This document shows positions 1 through 13,600 of a DNA stretch of 64,000 bases, one piece after another; positions within the stretch are counted from its first letter, which is position 1, and every line of letters starts with the position of its first letter. Location: assembly GCA_034770075.1 (NCBI GenBank), contig CM068385.1, positions 48,196,721 to 48,260,720 of the forward strand, given 5' to 3'. The DNA comes from Aralia elata. Lineage: Eukaryota > Streptophyta > Magnoliopsida > Apiales > Araliaceae. A program made the translations under genes and the position numbers. Under the pieces are notes generated by a model. That model had not been told where the DNA came from, did no database searches, and saw only the letters and a list, made by a program, of their open reading frames with translations.

Positions 1-1401
1 CCTTGCATTCAACATTCGGGTGGTGTTGTAAGTTGGGAGAGTTCGATGTCATATAAAATAAAATTGGATAAAATAAAATAAATAAGTTTATTATGATTTA
101 AATTTTGATTAAAATAAAGGAGTTTATTTTGTTTCAAAATTGGATTTCTGGTAAACTTTTAATTGCCCATTAAATGATATCAATGCATATATGGAATGGT
201 TATATTATTCATGAGATGAATGTTATTTATTGATACATATGGAGATATGTATGATAATAAATAGGGATTGATTATGGACTATTGACTAATGTGTGATTGG
301 ATTTATTTTAGTGGATGCTTGAATGAATGGGTTTTTATAAATGGGGTCTGCGTACCTCGTCTTCTCTAGTTTTTCTTAATGTAAATTCTATCTCCCTCCT
401 ATGTACTTCCCCTTGACTGCTGATCAAGGTTTCTATTTATTGTAAATAGTTTATGTAATAGGTTTAGTTAGAATTACTTGAAGAATTGGAGACAAAGGAG
501 CAAGGAGTACTTGAAGACCCGTTTGTAAAGGAGTCCGGGTTTAAATGTAATAGTTATATTTAAATTTTATTCTTGCACCCTAGGTTTGACCTTTTGGTTC
601 ACTTGGTGGCTCTAGTGAACCAAACTAGAATAAAAGTCCATAATCAATCCGGGTAGAATAAATTATTCTATATGTGCATGCTTATTGTGTATATATTATA
701 TATTATACAACATGCTTCGCATGTTAAATAATATGACGTGTATTTTATATATATATGTGCATGCGCGCTAAACAAGATGAGACAAATAATAACAAATCCC
801 TTAAAGAAATTATATTAAGTCCTAAGCGTTCAAAGATATTAGGAATATCGAACGTCGCCTTCTAGCATGGTAAAGCAATAGAGTATTAAATATTTAATAT
901 GAGTTTGTTGTGCACACACAAGGCGAGTATTAAATATTTAAGATGTTGTTTTATCACATTTGATACTTATTAAGGAATTGAACATTACTGCTTTGTTGTG
1001 CACACACAAGGGCGGTCTTTTTCTCTTCACATATATGGAAGTGCTAGGTTGGACTTAACTTAAATTATTTTAGTTCGGATGTGCACACACTTGACTATTA
1101 TAATCTAAGAGGCAAAATACAAGGAGTTACATAGTGATGTAATTGACAATAGTTGTCTACCTATTTATTTATATATAGTTTGTTGTGCACACACAAGGCT
1201 ATATACATTTGAAATGGGATCTTTATTCTCACTAGCAAATCTTTAATTAGATATGCCGAACTATATAGGGAGGGTAATATAGTTTGATGAAAATAGTGGG
1301 AGATACCAATTTAAAATAAAGACCTAATTTATTTTGGTAATTAATTAAAATGAATGTATGCTAAAATGTTGTTAAATTACAAATTCATTTATAGAATTTT
1401 A
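1..1401 (+). other. Untranslated leader of copia element B
   Basis: This AT-rich stretch matches the reverse complement of A's leader (about 7095-8340) and parts of the leaders of E and I. It holds a hairpin with 10-bp arms at 594-603 and 614-623 (TTGGTTCACT and its complement). It also holds four copies of a TGTGCACACAC motif near 909-920, 998-1009, 1081-1091 and 1184-1195. I see no coding region. The first 60 bases have no clear partner in A. Confidence 0.75.
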
Positions 1402-1797
1402 CGATGTCTGATTCACTATCACTGTAGAGCATATTAGATGTTAATTAACCAGGACCAAATTAAAAGGACTGGTTAAAGAATTTGAGAATAGTTCTCAAGG
1501 CTAAAAAACTATCTTATGTCCTTAATATGCCTATCCCTGCAATGGTTGCAAACAATGCCTCAGAGGAAGAGATTGCTACTTTTAGAAAGTGGCAAGATAA
1601 TGCACAGTTGGCTCAATGCATCATACTCGTATCCATGAGTAACGAGCTTCAGCGTCAACATGAAACTATGGATGCTCCTACTGTACTCCGGCACCTTCAA
1701 AGAGTTGAATGGTGAGGAAAGTAGGACTATTAGATATCAGGTATCTAAGGAGCTTTTCCGATCTAGAACGACCGATGGCACTACAGTACAGACAAAT
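1402..1797 (+). pseudogene. gag: Copia gag 5' part, element B (broken)
   Basis: The ATG at 1402 aligns with the MSNSLSL start of element I. A stop (TAG) follows after seven codons, then a 4-base deletion near 1441-1445 changes frame. The frame reopens at 1482 and gives 77 residues containing the gag words SYVLNMPIPAMVA and ASEEEIATFRKWQD. It ends at 1715 because of an extra T near 1695. The 4-base deletion and the extra T are also in element A, but not in E or I. Gag normally forms the virus-like particle, and this copy cannot make it. The sequence continues to the insertion point of A at 1797. Confidence 0.85.
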
Positions 1798-3594
1798 TGT
1801 TAGGTTTGTATAGCGCGAACATTCAATCAAATTACATAAATAAAGCGGAAGCGCAATAAAATCAGATTTTAAAATTTTATACAAACCATCACCATGATCT
1901 TTCTTTATGCACAATTATTAATTAAACGAAAGAGATGGAGAATTAGAATTATACCCTTGTAGAATTCTAGCTTCCTCAGGTACAAGTTCACCTCCAATTC
2001 CTTCGCGTTCTCCTTGAATTGCAACGATTAAATTCCTTCCTTTGATCAACGTTAGCCACCCAAGTGTTTGGCCTCTAGAGGTGATCCACCAAGGAAGAAT
2101 ACTTGTTCAAGAAGATGGGTGTTGGCAAAATCCTAGTTTTTATCTCTATAGAAATTGTAAGTACTCTCCACAATCTAATGTAAGAATGTGTAACCCTAAT
2201 CTATGATAAGACTTCTCTTATTTATAGATGTAGGAAAACCCTTCCCTAAACTATTTAGGATTAGGGTTTCTATTCTAATTAAACTCCTTTAATTAAATTA
2301 AACTCCTAATCCAATTAGGAATTCATGTGAGAGTACTTCTATTAGTTAATTTCCAATCCCTATTAGGAATTAAATAATAGTAATAGTAATAATAATAATA
2401 AGACTTCTCTTATTAATTTATATTTAATATTTCTAAAATATTAAATAATAAATATTAAGCTATTTAATTTATTCTATCTCCATAGACTAAATTAAATACA
2501 CTTAACTTATTATTACAATTATGTCATTTACTTCTTAAATAAATATTTTTCTTTTGCGGTGTGACCCTTTAGGTTCTCCATATTAAACCGGTTGTGAATA
2601 AATAAATTAGAACAATTCTAATCTTATTTAAATAAATAAATTAAACTATTTAATTCATTTAAATATATAATATTTATTCTACAATAAGGGTAAGCCCCCT
2701 TAGCGATTAACGACTTTCCAGATAATATAGATTTCAACATTAATCATAAAAGAACCTTTCAGTGCATAGTTACCGTACAATTCAATCCTTCTACCATACA
2801 ATGTCCCAATTAAATATAAGACATGGAATTACTGTCAAGTCTTATTTTATTTAATTATATGTATTTCGATTCTCAAATGCACAACTCTAAATGATGCAAA
2901 TTAAAAACTCTTTTCGAATTTCATTCTGCCTTGGCCAAGGACTACTGAGTTGTCATTTATCGAATCACATAGGACATTCACATCTTTTACTAGACGTGGT
3001 AGATTCTTTGTTGATCATTCACCTATCTCCATGTACAACTTATTATACCCAATCATACCCTTTGTTATACCCTAAAGGTCTTAAGGGACATGTCAAAGTA
3101 TAACTCATCACACACAAGATACTATGATGATCTCAAGTCCAGGATCACTTGTACTACTATCACTAGAGGAATTCCTATTGACAGGCGAGTAAAACTCCAT
3201 TAGGTATTCCTTAGCGAGCCACGTTCAGTGAACTTATTCTCCAATAAGCACCTACATACTTGCTTTAGTGTCTCCGCACAAATGATTATGAGATCAATCA
3301 TCCTCTTCATAAGAGCAAGCAACGTATGTACTAATCTATCCGGATTCACTAATCCCCTTTTTAGTAATCCATCGATTAGGAACGATTTTAGTTTGTGAGC
3401 TATCTAGAATTTAGATCTTCATTAGCATGATCACCATCATGATTCTAAAAGCATTGCTCAAAACTATGGGTTTATCACATTTAATATAACAACACTATGT
3501 AGATAAAGTAAAATGCCTTTAACAAATGAATAAGATTACAAAGTATATGCTACATCATATCAAATATGATTGGCTTGTGTGCATACTACTTTCA
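1798..3594 (-). repeat. 3' LTR of copia element A
   Basis: 1,797 bp. On the minus strand it runs from TGAAAGTAGTATGC to CAAACCTAACA. A TATA box (CTATAAATA on the minus strand) lies at 2217-2228. The 70-residue open frame at 2891-3103 inside it recurs in every copy of this LTR and is not a gene. Confidence 0.93.
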
Positions 3595-3608
3595 ATCTCC
3601 CACTTGCA
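3595..3608 (-). other. Polypurine tract of element A
   Basis: On the minus strand the sequence AGTGCAAGTGGGAGAT lies directly against the start of the 3' LTR. This is the plus-strand primer site used in reverse transcription. The same tract is found in B, E and I. Confidence 0.8.
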
Positions 3609-6600
3609 CTAAAGCCAATCGTCATGGTATCTAATACCCTTCTTCTCTAAGTGACGATCATCCTGCTGTTTGGATAAAGCTTCAGTAGATGGATATGCAA
3701 TGCTGTTCTCGAGAGTCTACTATCTCTATAGTGACTTTTTCTCTTTCAATGATTCCACTAATCAAATGAAAGTGCCGCAACACATGTTTGAATCCAAGAT
3801 GAGACTTAGGAACTATTCCTAGTTCTGTGATGAACTTTTCATCCAAACAATCAACTTGCAGCTTCATTTACAGCTATATACTTTGTCTTTGTCACTAAAC
3901 CAGCAACTCTTTGCTGTTTGGAACCTTTCCAATTCACTGCACCACCATTTAAGGTTACAATTTACCCTAAAGAGGATTTGTTATCGTCTTGGTTAGTCTG
4001 AAAAACTTGAGTCTGTTTAGCCCTCTAGTTTTCATTCAGACCTACCACGAATCATGATCACATCTTCAATACGGATTAAGTACTTAAAGATGTTCATCAC
4101 TGTCTTACAGTGATCTTCTCCAGAATCTGACTGATCAACATCAGACCTTGTATATTCATTGCATTCATGATAGTAACTCATGCGATCTCTCTTTTAATTG
4201 GAGACAATTTTAGAGAGATACACTCCATGGCTCATCATCATGAGACCTCTCTTGGAGTTTGCCATGCTAAACGCCTTTAGCATCAAATGAATATACGTTC
4301 CTTGGGTCAAGCCGAACATCCTTTTAAATCTATCTATATAGATTTATATCCCCAATTTATAGAATGCTCCTCCCAAGTTATTCATAGAGGAATGTTTAGA
4401 CAATTTTATCTTTACTGATTGTAGCATTGGTGTGTTATTCCTTATCAATAGTATATCAACATATAATACCAAGAATGTCACAGCGCTCCCACTGACCCTT
4501 TTGTACACACTAGGTTCATTCTCATTTTTGATAAAATCAAACTCTTTTGATTGTCTCATCCAAACGAATGTTCCATCTTTGAGAAGCTTTCTTCAATCCA
4601 TCAATGGATCATTGTAGCTTAAAACACGACCTGCTTCAACCTTTGAAACAAATTCCTCTGGCTGTCTCATACATACATTCTCCTCAAGTCTTCATTGAGG
4701 AAGGACGTCTCCACATCCATTTTGCCAGATTTCGTAATAAGCTGCAATCACAAGCAAAATCCAAATGGACTTGAGCATTACCCGATAATAAGGTTTTATT
4801 ACAGTCAACTCCTTGACTTTATTTGAAACCTTTTAAACAGGTCTGGTCTTATAGGTCTCCACCTTTCCATTTGCCCTAGTCTTTCTCTTTAAAGACTCAT
4901 GTACACCCTTTAGGCACTATGCCTTTCGGTGGAGTAACCAGAGTTTATACTTGGTTCTCATACATGGAGTCCATTTCGGATTTCATGGTCATCTGCCATT
5001 TCTCTGAGTGCCTTCTACTCATAGCCTCATCGTATATAACTGGATCATCATCTTCTATGATGCATACCTCATCATCATCCTCTATGATGAATCCATACCT
5101 CCTAGGTATCTTCGGTACTCTTCCAGATTTACGATTCGGTTATGGTACAATAGGTCTATCTACAGGTCCCTCGATTTGATTTAAAGTGCTTTGTGGTTCT
5201 TGAACTCTTTCAAGATCTATTACCCTCCCACTAGCTCCTTCAATGATAAACACCTTTATCTAAGAAGGCAGCGTGTAGGATTATAGTAATAATACCCTAA
5301 ACTTTCTTTAGGATATCCCACAACTCTTCACTTGTCAAATTTTATCCCAAACTTATCTTTTGAAACCTTTTCACATAAGTTGGACAACCCCTTATCTTAA
5401 CATACTTAAGACTAGGAATCCTCCCTATCCATAACTTTTATAGAGTCTTGGGGCCAAATTTTGAGGTTACCTTATTTTGTAGATATGCAGCCGTTTCTAG
5501 GGCATAACCCAGATGGATACTAGAATTAATGTCGGTAAAAATCATTATGGACCGCACTATGTCCAACAAGGTACAATTTCTCCTTCTAGATACACCAATC
5601 AATTATTGCGTATTAGGAGGTGTCCATTATGAGAAAATACCATTTTGAGATGATCTAGAAACTCATTGCACAAGTATTCTTTCTTCGATCTGATCAAAGA
5701 ATCTTAATACTTTGTCAATTTGTTTCACTTCTGAATTCTTTGAACCTTTCAAATGATTCAGACTTGTATTTCATCAAATACACATATTCAACTCTTTGAA
5801 CGATCATCTCCTTTTCTTTTACTAGTTTGTTCAATTTGCAAAATTATTTTTAATGTAAGTCAAGTTTACAAAGTCCATCAAGTGATCTTCCAGTTTCAAA
5901 TAAAACATTACCATTATAAATAGAACAACAATTGTTCTTAAATATAATACCAGAACCTTCCTTGTCCAACAACGGAAGTAATAATGTTTCTAAAGAGAAC
6001 TGGAACATAATAACAACTTATTAACTTAATAGACTTGCCCGTAGGTAATGCTAAACTATAAGTTCCTATGGTTAATACAGCAACCTTTGCTCCATTCTCA
6101 CACATAAGATTACTTACTCTTAGTTTAGCTTTCTACTTCTGCTTAGTCTCTGCATTGGATTGCATACGTGAGAACTACAGCCGGTATCCAATACCCAAGT
6201 AGAACCTTGTCTTACAGAAAGATTTATTTTTTAATCATGAACAAACTTATATCTGTAACCGAAGCTTCACTAAGCTTCTTCTGGTTAGCCTCTGTAAGAT
6301 ACTCCTTACAGTTTCCTTTCCAGTGTCCAGGCTTATTGCATTGGAAGCAAACTCATTTGCTATTTGCATCAGTTTTGTTCTTAGTGTCCTTAGTTTTTAC
6401 CTTTGCATTTACCTTCTTTGAATTGTTCTTCTTTTAAGAAGATCCTTTGGCCCTCTTCCGTTTCCTAGAAGAATCATCTACCAGTAAGACTTGGTCTTTC
6501 TTGGTTGGAAAGTGACTCTTTACGATTTTGAACATGTTTAAGCAACTCAGGCAGGCTGACATATAGCTTGTTCATGTGGAAATTCACAATAATTTGTGAG

Positions 6601-7094
6601 AAAGAGTCCGAAAGTGATTGCAAGATCAAATCTTGGATCAACTCTCCATCCATTAAAATCCAATTGTCCCAATTGTTCAATCAGATTGATCATTTTAGGA
6701 CATATGTTTGTACTGTAGTGCCATCGGTCATTCTAAATTGGAAGAGCTCCTTAGATATCTAATATCTAGCAGTCCTACTTTCCTCACCATTCAACTCCTT
6801 GAAGGTGTAGGAGTGCAGTAGGAGCATCCATAGTTTCATGCTGACGCTGAAGCTCGTTACTCATGGATGCGAGCATGATGCATTGAGCCAACTGTGCATC
6901 ATCTTGCCACTTTCTAAAAGTAGCAATCTCTTCCTCTGAGGCATTGTCTGCAACCATTGCAGGGATAGGCATATTAAGGACATAAGATAGCTTTTCAGCC
7001 TTGAGAACTATTCTCAAATTCCTTAACTAGTCCGTGTTATTTGGTCCAGTTAATTAGCATCTAATATGCTCTGCAGTGATAGTGAATTAAACAT
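3609..7094 (-). pseudogene. gag-pol: Copia gag-pol remnant, element A
   Basis: On the minus strand the ATG is at 7092-7094 and the polyprotein end at 3609-3611. Recognisable pieces in order are gag (6784-7017, 77 residues ending LQGVEW), a CCHC zinc knuckle near 6330-6370, protease with WVLDTGCSSH near 6180-6205, integrase fragments, and RT around 4344-4559. RT has one residue fewer in its YVDD region (FLVLYVDILLI) and stops after YKLGI at 4344-4346. An RNase H remnant follows, near 3680-3960. Lesions shared with B are a 4-base loss near 7050, an extra T near 6795, an extra base near 4541 and the stop at 4344. Elements E and I are normal at all four places. It cannot encode a working polyprotein. 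Confidence 0.88.
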
Positions 7095-8661
7095 CATAAA
7101 ATTCTGTAAATGAATTTGTAATTTAACAACATTTTAGCATACATTCATTTAATTAATTACCAAAATAAATTAGGTCTTTATTTTAAATTGGTATCTCTCA
7201 CTTTTTCATCAAACTATATTACTCTCAATATATATAGTTCGGCAAATCTAATTAAAGGTTTGCTAGTGAGAATAAGGATCCCATTTCAAATGTATATAGC
7301 CTTGTGTGACACAACAAACGATATATAAATAAATAGGTAGACAACTATTGTCAATTACATCACTATGTAACTCCTTATATTTTGCCTCTTAGATTATTTT
7401 GATTAAGTGTGACACATCCGAATCAAAATTATCCAAGTTAAGTCCAACCTAGCACTTCCATATATTCGAAAGAAAAACACTGTCCTTGTGTGACACAACA
7501 AAACAGCATCGTTCAGTCTATGTATAAGCATCAAATGTGATAAAGCAACATCTTAAATATTTAATACTTGCCTTGTGTGACACAACAAACTCATATTAAA
7601 TATTTAATACTCTATCGCTTTATCATGCTAGAAGACGACGTTCGATATTCCAAATATCTTTGAACGCTTAAGACTTAATATAATTTCTTTGAGGGGTTTG
7701 TTATTATTTGTCTCATCTTATTTAGCGCGCATGCACATATATATATAAAATACGCATCATATTATTTAACATGCGAAGCATGTTGTATAATATATAATAT
7801 ATACATAGTAAGCATGCACATATAGAATACTATATTCTACCCTGATTGATTATGGACTTTTATTCTAGTTTGGTTCACTAGAGCCACCAAGTGAACCAAA
7901 AGGTCAAACCTAGGGTGCAAGAACAAAATTTAAATATAACTATTACATTTAAACCCGGGCTCCATTACAAACGGGTCTTCAAGCGCTCCTTGCTCCTTTG
8001 TCTCCAATTCTTCAAGTAATTCTAACTAAACCTATTACATAAACTATTTACAATAAATAGAAACCTTGATCAACAGTCAAGGGGAAGTACATAGGAGGAA
8101 GATAGAATTTACATTAAGAAAAAATTAGAGAAGACGAGGTACGCAGACCCCATTTATAAAAACCCATACATTCAAGCATCCACTAAAATAAATCCAATCA
8201 CACATTGGTCAATAGTCCATAATCAATCCCTATTTATTATCATACATATCTCTATATGTATCAATAAATAACATTCATCCCATGAATAATAAAACCATTT
8301 CATATATGCATTGATATCATTTAATGGGCAATATTAGTTAGTATAAAATCCAATTTCAACTCCAATTAGTTATCATGGAATCCAATTCCAACTCTAATTA
8401 GTTATCATGAAATCCAATTTCAATTAAAATAAACTTCTTTATTTTAATCATATTCCAAATCAAAATAAACTCTTTTATTTTAATTTATCCAATTTTGAAT
8501 AAAATAAACTCCTTTATTTTTAATCAAATTCCAAATCAAAATAAACTTCTTTATTTTAATTTATCCAATTTTTATTTTATTTTTTTTGCATAAAAATAAA
8601 CTCTTTTATTTTTAATCAAATTCCAAATCAAAATAAACTCCTTTATTTTAATTTACAAAAA

Positions 8662-8692
<31 letters not shown>

Positions 8693-8792
8693 TAAAATAA
8701 TTTTACACAAACAATTATGCCCAATTAAATTGTTCTAAACACATATCAATGTATATACAGAATCAAAACAATTAATAATTCGCATAAAGTTT
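7095..8792 (-). other. Untranslated leader of copia element A
   Basis: About 1.7 kb between primer-binding site and gag. It contains the hairpin seen in B (arms 7870-7879 and 7890-7899). It also contains four copies of a TGTGACACA motif (7305-7313, 7408-7416, 7489-7499, 7575-7584), where B, E and I have TGTGCACA. Near the primer site (8420-8660) a unit of about 35-60 bp containing AAAATAAACTCCTTTATTTT recurs six times or more. I see no gene. Confidence 0.75.
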
Positions 8793-8806
8793 GGCTCTTG
8801 ATACCA
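8793..8806 (-). other. Primer-binding site of element A (tRNA-iMet type)
   Basis: On the minus strand TGGTATCAAGAGCC follows the 5' LTR after one base. It is one extra A away from the plant initiator-Met consensus TGGTATCAGAGC, which E and D match exactly. Confidence 0.85.
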
Positions 8807-8807
8807 C

Positions 8808-10604
8808 TGTTAGGTTTGTATAGCGCGAACATGCAATCAAATTACATAAATAAAGTGGAAGCGCGATAAAATTAAATTTTAAAATTTTATACAAATCATC
8901 ACCATGATCTTTCTTTATGAACAATTATTAATTAAACGAAAGAGATGGAGAATTAGAATTATACCCTTGTAGAATTCTAGCTTCCTCAGGTACAAGTTCA
9001 CCTCCAATTCCTTCGCGTTCTCCTTGAATTGCACCGATTAAATTCCTTCCTTTGATCAACGTTAGCCACCCAAGTATTTGGCCTCTAGAGGTGATCCACC
9101 AAGGAAGAATACTTGTTCAAGAAGATGGGTGTTGGCAAAACCCTAGTTTCTATCTCTATAGAAATTGTAAGTACTCTCCACAATCTAATGTAAGAGTGTG
9201 TAACCCTAATCTATGATAAGACTTCTCTTATTTATAGATGTAGGAAAACCCTTCCCTAAACTATTTAGGATTAGGGTTTCTATTCTAATTAAACTCCTTT
9301 AATTAAATTAAACTCCTAATCCAATTAGGAATTCATGTGAGAGTACTTCTATTAATTAATTTCCAATCCCTATTAGGAATTAAATAATAGTAATAGTAAT
9401 AATAATAATAAGACTTCTCTTATTAATTTATATTTAATATTTCTAAGATATTAAATAATAAATATTAAGCTATTTAATTTATTCTATCTCCATAAACTAA
9501 ATTAAATACACTTAACTTATTATTACAATTATGTCATTTACTTCTTAAATAAATATTTTTTTTTTGCGGTGTGACCCTTTAGGTTCTCCATATTAAACCG
9601 GTTGTGAATAAATAAATTAGAACAATTCTAATCTTATTTAAATAAATAAATTAAACTATTTAATTCATTTAAATAAATAATATTTATTCTACAATAAGGG
9701 TAAGCCCCCTTAGCGATTAATGACTTTCCAAATAATATAGATTTCAACATTAATCATAAAAGAACCTTTCAGTGCATAGTTACCGTACAATTCAATCCTT
9801 CTACCATACAATGTCCCAATAAATATAAGACATGGAATTACTGTCAAGTCTTATTTTATTTAATTATATGTATTTCGATTCTCAAATGCACAACTCTAAA
9901 TGATGCAAATTAAAAACTCTTTTCTAATTTCATTCTGCCTTGGCCAAGGACTACTGAGTTGTCATTTATCGAATCACATAGGACATTCACATCTTTTACT
10001 AGACGTGGTAGATTCTTTGTTGATCATTCACCTATCTCCATGTACAACTTATTATACCCAATCATACCCTTTGTTATACCCTAAAGGTCTTAAGGGACAT
10101 GTCAAAGTATAACTCATCACACACAAAATACTATGATGATCTCAAGTCCAAGGATCACTTGTACTACTATCACTAGAGGAATTCCTATTGACAGGCGAGT
10201 AAAACTCCATTAGGTATTCCTTAGCGAGCCACGTTCAGTAAACTTATTCTCCAATAAGCACCTACATACTTGCTTTAGTGTCTCCACACAAATGATTATG
10301 AGATCAATCATCCTCTTCAGAAGAGCAAGCAACGTATGTACTAATCTATCCGGATTCACTAATCCCCTTTTTAGTAATCCATCGATTAGGAACGATTTTA
10401 GTTTGTGAGCTATCTAGAATTTAGATCTTCATTAGCATGATCACCATCATGATTCTAAAAGCATTGCTCAAAACTATGGGTTTATCACATTTAATATAAC
10501 AACACCATGTGGATAAAGTAAAATGCCTTTAACAAACGAATAAGATTACAAAGTATATGCTACATCATATCAAATATGATTGGCTTGTGTGCATACTACT
10601 TTCA
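8808..10604 (-). repeat. 5' LTR of copia element A
   Basis: 1,797 bp, about 98.5% identical by eye to the 3' LTR at 1798-3594. It starts TG and ends CA and is flanked by CAAAT at 10605-10609. It carries the promoter described at 9227-9238. Confidence 0.93.
9227..9238 (-). promoter_or_regulatory. TATA box of the copia LTR promoter (element A)
   Basis: TCTATAAATAAG on the minus strand, about 1.37 kb into the LTR. The same box is at 2217-2228, 15035-15046 (plus strand), 23107-23118, 43323-43334 and 57009-57020, so it is conserved in all copia LTRs here. Transcription would start roughly 30 bp downstream, giving a long U3 and a short R/U5. The start site itself is inferred. Confidence 0.6.
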
Positions 10605-13600
10605 CAAATGTCCTAAAATGATCAATCTGATTGAATAATTGGGACAACTAGGTTTTAATGGATGGAGAGTTGATCCAAGATTTGATCTTGCAATCACTTC
10701 CGGACTTTTTCTCACAAATTGTTGTGAATTTCCACATGAACAAGCTATATGTCAGTCTGCCTGAGTTGCTTAAACATGTTGAAAACTGTAAAGAGTCACT
10801 TTCCAACCAAGAAAGACCAAGTCTTATTGGTAGATGATTCTTCCAGGAAGCGGAAGAGGGCCAAAGGATCTTTTTAAAAGAAGAACAATTCAAAGATGGT
10901 AAATGGAAAGGCAAAAATAAAGGACAATAAGAACAAGACTGATGCAGATAGCAAAAGAGTTTGCTTCCACTGCAATAAGCCTAGATACTAGAAAGGAAAC
11001 TGTAAGGAAAATCTTATAGAGGCTAACCAGAAGAAGCTTAGTGAAGCTTCGGTTACAGATACAGGTTTGTTCATGATTAAAAATAAATCTTTCTGTAAGT
11101 CAAGGTTCTACTTGGGTATTGGATACCTGCTGTAGTTCTCACGTATGCAATCCAATGCAGAGACTAAGCAGAAATAGAAAGCTAAACAAAGAGTAAGTAA
11201 TCTTATGTGTGGAATGGAGCAAATGTTGTTGTATTAACCATAGAAACTTATAGTTTAGCATTACCTACGGGCAAGTCTATTAAGTTAATAAGTTGTTATT
11301 ATGTTCTAGTTCTCTTTAGAAACATTATTACTTTCGTTGTTGGACAATGAAGGTTCTAGTATTATATTTAAAAACAATTGTTATTCTATTTATAATGATA
11401 ATGTTTTGTTTGAAATTGGAAGATCACTTGATGGACTTTGTAAACTTGAATTACATGAAAAATAATTTTGCAAATTGAACAAACTAGTAAAAGAAAAGGA
11501 AATGATCATTCAAAGAGTTGAATATGTGTATTTGATGAAATACAAGTCTGAATCATTTGAAATGTTCAAAGAATTCAGAAGTGAAACATATTGACAAAGT
11601 ATTAAGATTCTTTGATCAGATCAAGGACAGAATACTTATGCAATGAGTTTCTAGATCATCTAAAAATGGTATTTTCTCATAATGGACACTTCCTGATACG
11701 CAATAATTGATTGGTGTATCTAACAAGAGAAATTGTACCTTATTGGACATGGTGCAGTCCATAATGATTTTTACCGACATTCTAGTATCCATCTGGGGTT
11801 ATGCCCTAGAAACGGCTGCATATCCACAAAATAAGGTAACCTCAAAATCTGGCCCCAAGACTCCATAAAAGTTATGGATAGGGAGGATTCCTAATCTTAA
11901 GTATGTTAAGATAAGGGGTTGTCCAGCTTATGTGAAAAGGTTTCAAAGATAAGTTTGGGATAAAATTTGACAAGTGCAGAGTTGTGGGATATCCTAAAGA
12001 AGGTTTAGGGTATTATTACTATAATCCTACACGCTGCCTTCTTGGATAAAGGTGTTTATCATTGAAGGAGCTAGTGGGAGGGTAATAGATCTTGAAGGAG
12101 TTCAAGAACCACAAAGCACTTTAAGTCGAACCGAGGAACCTGTAGATAGACCTATTGTACCACAACCGAATCGTAAATCTGGAAGAGTACCGAAGATACC
12201 TGGGAGGTATGGATTCATCATAGAGGATGATGATGAGGTACGCATCATAGAGGATGATGATCCAGTTATATACGATGAGGCTATGAGTAGAAGACACTTA
12301 GAGAAATGGCAAATGGCCATGAAATCCAAAATGGACTCCATGTATGAGAACCAAGTATAGACTCAGGTTACTCCACAAAAGGGCATAGTGCCTAGAGTGT
12401 GAATATGGGTTTTTAAGAGAAAGACTGAGGCAAATGGAAAGGTGGAGACTTATAAGACCAGACCTGTTTAAATGGTTTTTCAAGTCAAAGAGTTGACTGT
12501 GATAAAACCTTATTACCGGGTAATGCTCAAGTCCATTTGGATTTTGCTTGTGATTGCAGCTTATTACGAAATCTGGCAAAATGGATGTGGAGACGCCCTT
12601 CCTCAATGAAGACTTGAGGAGAATGTATGTATGATACAGCCAGAGGAATTTGTTTCAAAGGTTAAAACAAATTATGTTTTAAGCTACAATGATCCATTGA
12701 TGGATTGAAGGAAGCTTCTCAAAAATGGAACATTCATTTTGATGAGACAATCAAAAGAGTTTGATTTTATCAAAAACGAGAATGAACCTAGTGTGTACAA
12801 AAGGGTCAGTGGGAGCACTGTGACATTCTTAGTATTATGTGATGATATACTACTAATAAGGAATAACACACCAATGCTACGATCAGTAAAGATAAAATTG
12901 TCTAAACATTCCTCCATGAATGACTTGGGAAAAGCATCCTATAAATTGGGGATATAAATCTATGTAGATAGATTTAAAAGGATGTTCGGCTTGACCCAAT
13001 GAACGTATATTCATTCGATGATAAAGGTGTTTAGCATGGCAAACTCCAAGAGAGGTCTCATGGTGATGAGCCATGGAGTGTATCTCTTTAAATTGTCCTC
13101 AATAAAAAGGAGATCGCATGTGTTACTATCATGAATGCAATGAATATACAAGGTCTGATGTTGATCAGTCAGATTCTGGAGAAGATCACTGTAAGACAGT
13201 GATGAACATCTTTAAGTACTTAACCAGTATTGAAGATGTGATCATTATTCATGGTAGGTCTGAATTAAAACTAGAGGGCTAAACAGACTCAAGTTTTTCA
13301 GACTGACCAAGACGATAACAAATCCACTTTAAGGTAAATCGTTACCTTGAAAGGTGGTGCAATGAATTGCAAAGGTTCCAAATAGCAAAGAGTTGCTGGT
13401 TTAGCAACAAAGACAAAGTATATAGCTGTAAATGAAGCTGCAAGTTGATTGTTTAGATGAAAAGTTCATCACATAACTAAGAATAGTTCCTAAGTCTCAT
13501 CTTTGATTCAAACAAGTGTTACGACACTTTCATTTGATTAGTGGAATCATTGAAAGAGGAAAAAGTCACTATAGAGATAGTGGACTCTCGAGGACAACAT

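Larger units (their letters stand above)
1798..10604 (-). mobile_element. Copia element A, complete structure, defective coding
   Basis: This is a full-structure element of 8,807 bp on the minus strand: 5' LTR 8808-10604, primer-binding site, leader, gag-pol remnant, polypurine tract, 3' LTR 1798-3594. Both LTRs are 1,797 bp and begin TG and end CA. By eye they differ at about 25 to 30 positions (near 1.5%), which indicates a fairly recent insertion. The TSD is CAAAT. Despite the young LTRs, the coding region has frameshifts and stops throughout, several identical to those in B, so the source copy was probably already defective. Confidence 0.93.

Noticed and set aside
900..1200. Repeated TGTGCACACAC words looked at first like a CRISPR-type array
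   Set aside because: Spacing is irregular, the repeats are about 15 bases, the DNA is a plant retrotransposon leader and no cas genes are near.
2891..3103. 70-residue open frame on the plus strand, repeated at 9900-10112 and 23784-23993, and antisense at 14197-14406
   Set aside because: It lies inside the copia LTR, antisense to the element, and recurs only because the LTR does. No start context or known domain.
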